From the NCBI GenBank assembly GCA_036583965.1, contig JAZBQD010000017.1:22168385-22232384 (forward strand): 64,000 nt of DNA, written 5' to 3'. Source of the stretch: Prunella strophiata. Lineage: Eukaryota > Chordata > Aves > Passeriformes > Prunellidae. The position numbers were made by a program, and so were the translations under genes. This document shows, piece after piece, positions 60,601 to 64,000 of the stretch (position 1 is its first letter; every line of letters begins with the position of its first letter). A model generated the notes under the pieces. It did no database searches. It saw only the letters and a list, made by a program, of their open reading frames with translations, and was not told the DNA's origin.

Positions 60601-62305
60601 TTAGGAAGACAACTCCCTTTTGATAATTTGTTAAATCATAAGGCTTTCGGGGATTCCATATCTATAATTACAAATACAGACAGTCTTAGATTGTCTTGAA
60701 ACATCTCTTCAGAAAACACTTGAGTCACTGCATCTGAAACTGCCTTTAGCTTCTATACCTCATCTATTTCTAGACAATAAATACATAAAGCATTCAGCAG
60801 TCTCCCTACCATACCCTGCGTGAAGGAGATTAATAGGAGATTCTGTAATTGCTAACTTGTGCTTAAACAGATAAAATCCCTTATCTCCTTTATTAACAGC
60901 ACATTCTTTTATCTCCAGATTTTCTAGAAGAAAGGCACCTAAGATACTGGCTTGTTCTGCAGCCCATTCCATGTCCAGTATTACAGCTACTCAGGCTAAG
61001 TTTGCTGTTCTGTCTGCAACAGATTCCTGCTAGGAGCAAAGCAGCTTGATTCCCCGGCTGTGACTCACCTATTATTTACAGCCTTGCAGGCTTCAGGCCG
61101 AACTGGCTGCCTGTTAGTGTACCAAAGAATCTGCAGAAACTGAATTGTGATTGTTCCAGCTGTTCAGAGAATGGGGCGTGAGAAAACAGTATGGGCACTT
61201 AACACATTACACATGCCTCCACCTTATGCTCTCAAGCTCACTGTCTTTCTTTTCCCTACTGTTCTCTAAACATTTTTGCTGCCAGTTAGTGGTGTCACAT
61301 GATTTTGTGAAGTACTTCTTATCTCTGAGACACTCAGCTATTATTCCACTTGAGGCAAGTCCCAGCATAATTAAGGACTTAAACAGTGCCCAACCATAAA
61401 GCAACCTAACAATACTTCTCACACAGCCTACTCCTTGCTGAGGGAGGGAGGGGGGGCAGAGAAACTTCCACCCCATCACCCACCCCAGACAGGCAAGCTA
61501 AAGTATGCTAGTACTGTTCCTATTTCCTGCCAGTTCATTTCCTACAGGGCTTTTTAAATGTGTTTGTTCAAAAGGGCTGAAGGCAGTGATCTCACAGATT
61601 TCCTACCTGTTCACACAAAAAACATATAAGGTAGTACTAACCACCTCACATCAAATAAGGTGGTCAGATCACCAGTTTCAGCAACAATAGGTGCAGTAGT
61701 TTAGCTAATATTAGGTAAACTTCTACCTACTGAAGGCATGCAATAGGTACCAAGCCAGAGGCTGAGACTTTCAAGTCTGTGCTATTACATGTCAGTGCTA
61801 TTAAGTGTTAGCACAAGCAGTTTTAAATTACTCTGTAAAACCAGCTCAAAAGGCCATCTTGAAAACCGAGACTAGAACCTGAAGTACCTGTGGCTTTTCA
61901 TAATCCCCAGATGCTTTGAAATACAGATATAATAACTGAGCAAACAGATGAAATGTATTCTATTTGTGTCACAGCAACTGTAGTCAGCACATGTATTGCC
62001 CTGCAGGAGGCTGACAAAGCTTATCTCTCAGGTGTGCCACCCAAGAAAAGTCTAAGCTTCCTAACTAGTCAGGAGTAGGAAGCTAAAGAGAATGAAGCAC
62101 TGTTTTTTAAATCTAGACACATAACATCCAAATATTACCCTTGGAAGACAGATGCACAACTGTCCTTAACAGCATATTCTTGCTTACTACCTACGGGAAT
62201 AAGATGTGTTGGCTGAGACTCTTCCAGCTTGTTTCTCAACCAGTCGAAGTCTTGGTACCGCCGACGGACAGAATACTCTGGCAAATCAAACTCTGCTCGT
62301 GTGGT
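42638..62305 (-). CDS. SNX30: SNX30, sorting nexin (PX-BAR), 3' seven coding exons
   Basis: Seven minus-strand exons (62195-62305, 58372-58530, 55847-56042, 55013-55212, 49367-49453, 44844-44996, 42638-42697) join in phase to encode 321 residues. These align without length change to residues 117-437 of human SNX30 as I recall it. Order: the PX domain from [20 protein letters not shown] (phosphoinositide-binding RRRY), the PLPEKFVV loop and [16 protein letters not shown], then a linker ([17 protein letters not shown]). A helical BAR region follows, through [16 protein letters not shown] to the end, [15 protein letters not shown]. Sorting nexins of the SNX4/7/30 group act on endosomal membranes, and SNX4 pairs with SNX7 or SNX30 in recycling and autophagy. 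SNX7 is the closest paralogue, but the near-identity and the SLC46A2 neighbour favour SNX30. The first exons, with the disordered N-terminus and the start of PX, are off the right edge. Confidence 0.96.
42698..44843 (-). other. SNX30 last intron, with CR1 fragment
   Basis: A GT-AG intron of 2.1 kb. Its only recognised content is the CR1 3' fragment at 43889-44212. Confidence 0.85.
43889..44212 (+). mobile_element. CR1 LINE 3' fragment, plus orientation
   Basis: The sequence follows the avian CR1 3' end: ctaaagggg, gaacaagggacaagtg, gagggcaggtttagattaga, aggaagaaattctttac, gagaagctgtggatgctcc, gatggggctctg and an ending ccattctgtgatctatg. It is 5'-truncated and diverged, so old. Confidence 0.9.
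44844..44996 (-). CDS. SNX30: SNX30 exon: BAR last long helix
   Basis: Fifty-one codons from [20 protein letters not shown] to [11 protein letters not shown], with acceptor ttgcttcag and donor gtatgt. The [15 protein letters not shown] segment is diagnostic of SNX7/SNX30. Confidence 0.96.
44997..49366 (-). other. SNX30 intron, no element recognised
   Basis: A 4.4 kb GT-AG intron of unique sequence; no gene or clear repeat family was seen. Confidence 0.8.
49367..49453 (-). CDS. SNX30: SNX30 exon: BAR coiled segment
   Basis: Twenty-nine codons, [20 protein letters not shown] then ALKREDRPK, with acceptor gcccatag and a non-consensus but valid donor gttagc. The sequence is strongly helical and charged. 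Confidence 0.95.
49454..55012 (-). other. SNX30 intron, with CR1 fragment
   Basis: A 5.6 kb intron holding a CR1 fragment at about 52048-52600, a 17-A run at 50023-50039 and an AT dinucleotide run near 54220-54236. No coding exon was seen. Confidence 0.85.
52048..52600 (-). mobile_element. CR1 LINE fragment, minus orientation
   Basis: The plus strand reads as the reverse of CR1: catagaata near the start, gagacatcaaggattatct, gggaatccaccacttccctgg, agctttctcagcctttcctc, gtttctgagtcccttgacca, actgaacacagttgtggcct and accagtgctgatcaa. The right limit is approximate. Divergence suggests an old copy. Confidence 0.9.
55013..55212 (-). CDS. SNX30: SNX30 exon: BAR middle
   Basis: Two bases complete a glutamate codon; the exon then runs [15 protein letters not shown] to [11 protein letters not shown] before donor gtaaag. 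The acceptor is cctgtag. The phase fits the single base left by the preceding exon. Confidence 0.96.
55213..55846 (-). other. SNX30 short intron
   Basis: A 634-bp intron with nothing recognisable inside. Confidence 0.9.
55847..56042 (-). CDS. SNX30: SNX30 exon: linker and first BAR helix
   Basis: This exon encodes [20 protein letters not shown] through [12 protein letters not shown] plus one base. The acceptor is ttcctag and the donor is gtaagg. The amphipathic stretch before the BAR domain ([11 protein letters not shown]) is conserved in SNX7/SNX30. Confidence 0.96.
56043..58371 (-). other. SNX30 intron
   Basis: A 2.3 kb GT-AG intron with scattered short A-runs; no gene or repeat family was recognised. 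Confidence 0.85.
58372..58530 (-). CDS. SNX30: SNX30 exon: PX C-terminal half
   Basis: Fifty-three codons run from [15 protein letters not shown] to [11 protein letters not shown], with acceptor ctgacag and donor gtaagc, phase 0 at both ends. It holds the proline-rich membrane loop and the [11 protein letters not shown] helix of PX. Confidence 0.96.
58531..62194 (-). other. SNX30 intron, with local repeat and hairpin
   Basis: A 3.7 kb intron splitting the PX domain at LIP|PLPEK. It contains a 23-bp direct repeat and adjoining 12-bp inverted repeat at 59177-59262. Confidence 0.85.
59177..59262. repeat. 23-bp direct repeat followed by a 12-bp-arm hairpin
   Basis: Identical 23-bp segments lie at 59177-59199 and 59215-59237. 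Overlapping the end of the second, perfect 12-bp inverted arms at 59236-59247 and 59251-59262 enclose a 3-base loop (acc). Confidence 0.85.
62195..62305 (-). CDS. SNX30: SNX30 exon: PX core with RRRYQDF
   Basis: Thirty-seven codons run from [10 protein letters not shown] to ESQPTHLIP, phase 0 at both ends. The acceptor is ttttccag and the donor is gtaggt. It carries the basic RRRY motif that contacts phosphatidylinositol 3-phosphate in PX domains. Confidence 0.96.
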
Positions 62306-64000
62306 CTGGAAAAGAACAGGATATACTTAGTGTGCAGCAATGCCTCTCACTTCAGAGCTTAGCAGCAAATGCAGTACAGCCATCCCTAGACAAGCCTTGC
62401 AGGGGGGTGTTAATCCCCAAAATTTTGCAGCCAGCATGAGAGAACGATCCTCTGGTCTTTCAAGCAGTGGAAAAGCAGCAATATGAAAAAAGATTGCTTA
62501 GAGCTGATGCGTTCAGATCTAGGTGTAGTTCATTACATGTTCTGCTCTCATCATTGTAGAAGTCTGTAGAGCAGAAGCACTGTGCACCACATTACTCTCT
62601 GGCAGTTACAAGATTGCGAAGACTGTATGAGATATTCATTGTGAGGACAAGACCATTTTAACCATCAAGAATTAACAATAAAGGTGTTTACTGACTTGTT
62701 TATTCTATGACATGCACTATCCACAGGTGAAGAAGTGTTTCACCACTGTCCTGCATTCTAAGATTGATGAGCTCATCACACTCCACGGTCAAAAGATGAG
62801 AACATAAGTCACCGCAAGGTTTGACGGACAATTTTGTTGACTTCCCAGACGAAGAAAAAAGTCTGTTTATGTGTATGCCTGAATAGATATATTAGTACAT
62901 TAAATTAAATCTTTCAAATTTTCCTTCTTTAGGGCAAGGTCATTGCAAGTTTGAGGGGCAAAAAGAAATAATATAACAAAAAGACAAACTGCTGGCAAGT
63001 GTTTTATCCAGTCTTTGAAGAGTCCATAAGCTGGAAGTTTGACACTATGGGGCTGTTTGCAGAGCACATACTGCAACTGCCTAAAAGCACTTGTGGAACT
63101 GTGTACCAACTAGGAGTGCCTGCTGAAGAGCCTGGCATTGCAGCAGCCCTGATTAGAAGGCAGACAGCCCTTGTAGTTATGTCCCTCTGAGAAGCACAGG
63201 CAGCTATACTTAAGTTACTTGCAGCATTACATCCACCTTGCAATGAATGGCTTGCAGTGCCAGCACACTACGTGCCTGCAGCCAGGCAACAAATCCAGCA
63301 CATTCTGGGGAATACACTTTCCACCCCAGCCTTGAACTGGCACTGAGTCCAGCACCTGGGTGCTTTGCTAGTCCCAGGCAGTAGCAGCCTTTAAATGCAA
63401 TCCACCTCTTCACTTGCTCTCTGGAGGACTCTAACTCTTCAATTGCTGCATTTTACTCCCACCAGTCACCACTGGGGATCCTGTAAAAGTTCTACATATG
63501 AAATCTCTTTCTAGGGTGAAGTCAGGAGCCTTAACACACTATCAACAGCACAGCAGATCTAGGATACTGTAAACAGCAAGCTGATGTGTTATTACCTATG
63601 AAATGGTTTGGCTTCTAGTAAAGGAAGGCACCAACAGACAGAAAAAGAGGTCAGGATCAGCTCCTCCCTTCTTTGACCTGCTAGCCACGGTAAGCAATAC
63701 AGAGGTTAATCCATGACTAATATAAAGAATCCTCATGAATTGTAGCAGTTGTGTTTGTAGATGAGGGACTACCAAGACCCTGATATCCACTGCAGATCTG
63801 TGCTTGACTCAGCTACACACTTCTCAGAGTAACACCAGATTATTTAACATCAAAGAGTACCATACTAAATGTGACTTCTGAGACTTCATTTGAATCACTT
63901 TCACTTGTTTTGAGTAACAGAATGAATGGCTTTATTCTAGAAATAAAAAAAAACAAACGAGTGGGGTGAGGCAGTAATAACTCAGTAGAAGGCAGAGCTT
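62306..64000 (-). other. SNX30 intron running off the window
   Basis: This lies upstream of the first recognised SNX30 exon. I looked for the preceding PX exon (the DLFVIVDDPKKH-type segment) and did not find it, so it should lie beyond 64000. Confidence 0.75.

Overview
The window is vertebrate nuclear DNA, most likely from a bird and probably a songbird. It is intron-rich with little coding sequence. It holds old CR1 LINE fragments and one retrovirus-like LTR insertion whose ends (TGTCATGG... and TGTCCTGG...) resemble LTR ends I recall from passerines. Three protein-coding genes are supported. In order they are the 3' end of a PALM2AKAP2/AKAP2-like gene (+), a complete SLC46A2 (+), and the 3' part of SNX30 (-). 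SLC46A2 and SNX30 are neighbours at human 9q32, and human 9q31-q32 genes of this group are largely Z-linked in birds, so Z linkage is likely. That is inference, not something the sequence states.

Region by region: 1-11717 carries the last two coding exons of the AKAP2-like gene (2169-2347 and 11625-11717), separated by a 9.3 kb intron. A probable 3.4 kb 3'UTR follows, to about 15.18 kb, and contains a canonical G-quadruplex motif and a TG microsatellite. From 15.2 to 26.9 kb I see no gene. SLC46A2 occupies 26987-36476 in four exons encoding 452 residues, with all splice sites and phases consistent. Its third intron holds a complete non-autonomous LTR element at 31577-35060. The element is antisense to the gene, with two 1622-bp LTRs in which I found no difference, a 240-bp internal region, a tRNA-Glu primer site and a 5-bp target duplication. 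From 37.0 to 42.6 kb lie the facing 3' ends of SLC46A2 and SNX30. From 42638 to 64000 run seven SNX30 coding exons on the minus strand, encoding the last 321 residues (most of the PX domain and all of the BAR region). The first exons lie beyond the right edge. CR1 fragments sit in SNX30 introns.

The genes do not form a pathway. AKAP2 anchors protein kinase A to actin and membranes, SLC46A2 is a 12-TM transporter related to the proton-coupled folate transporter, and SNX30 is an endosomal sorting nexin. The most noteworthy object is the LTR element: very young, without any coding capacity, with unusually long LTRs and only a sliver of internal sequence, so it must have been mobilised in trans.
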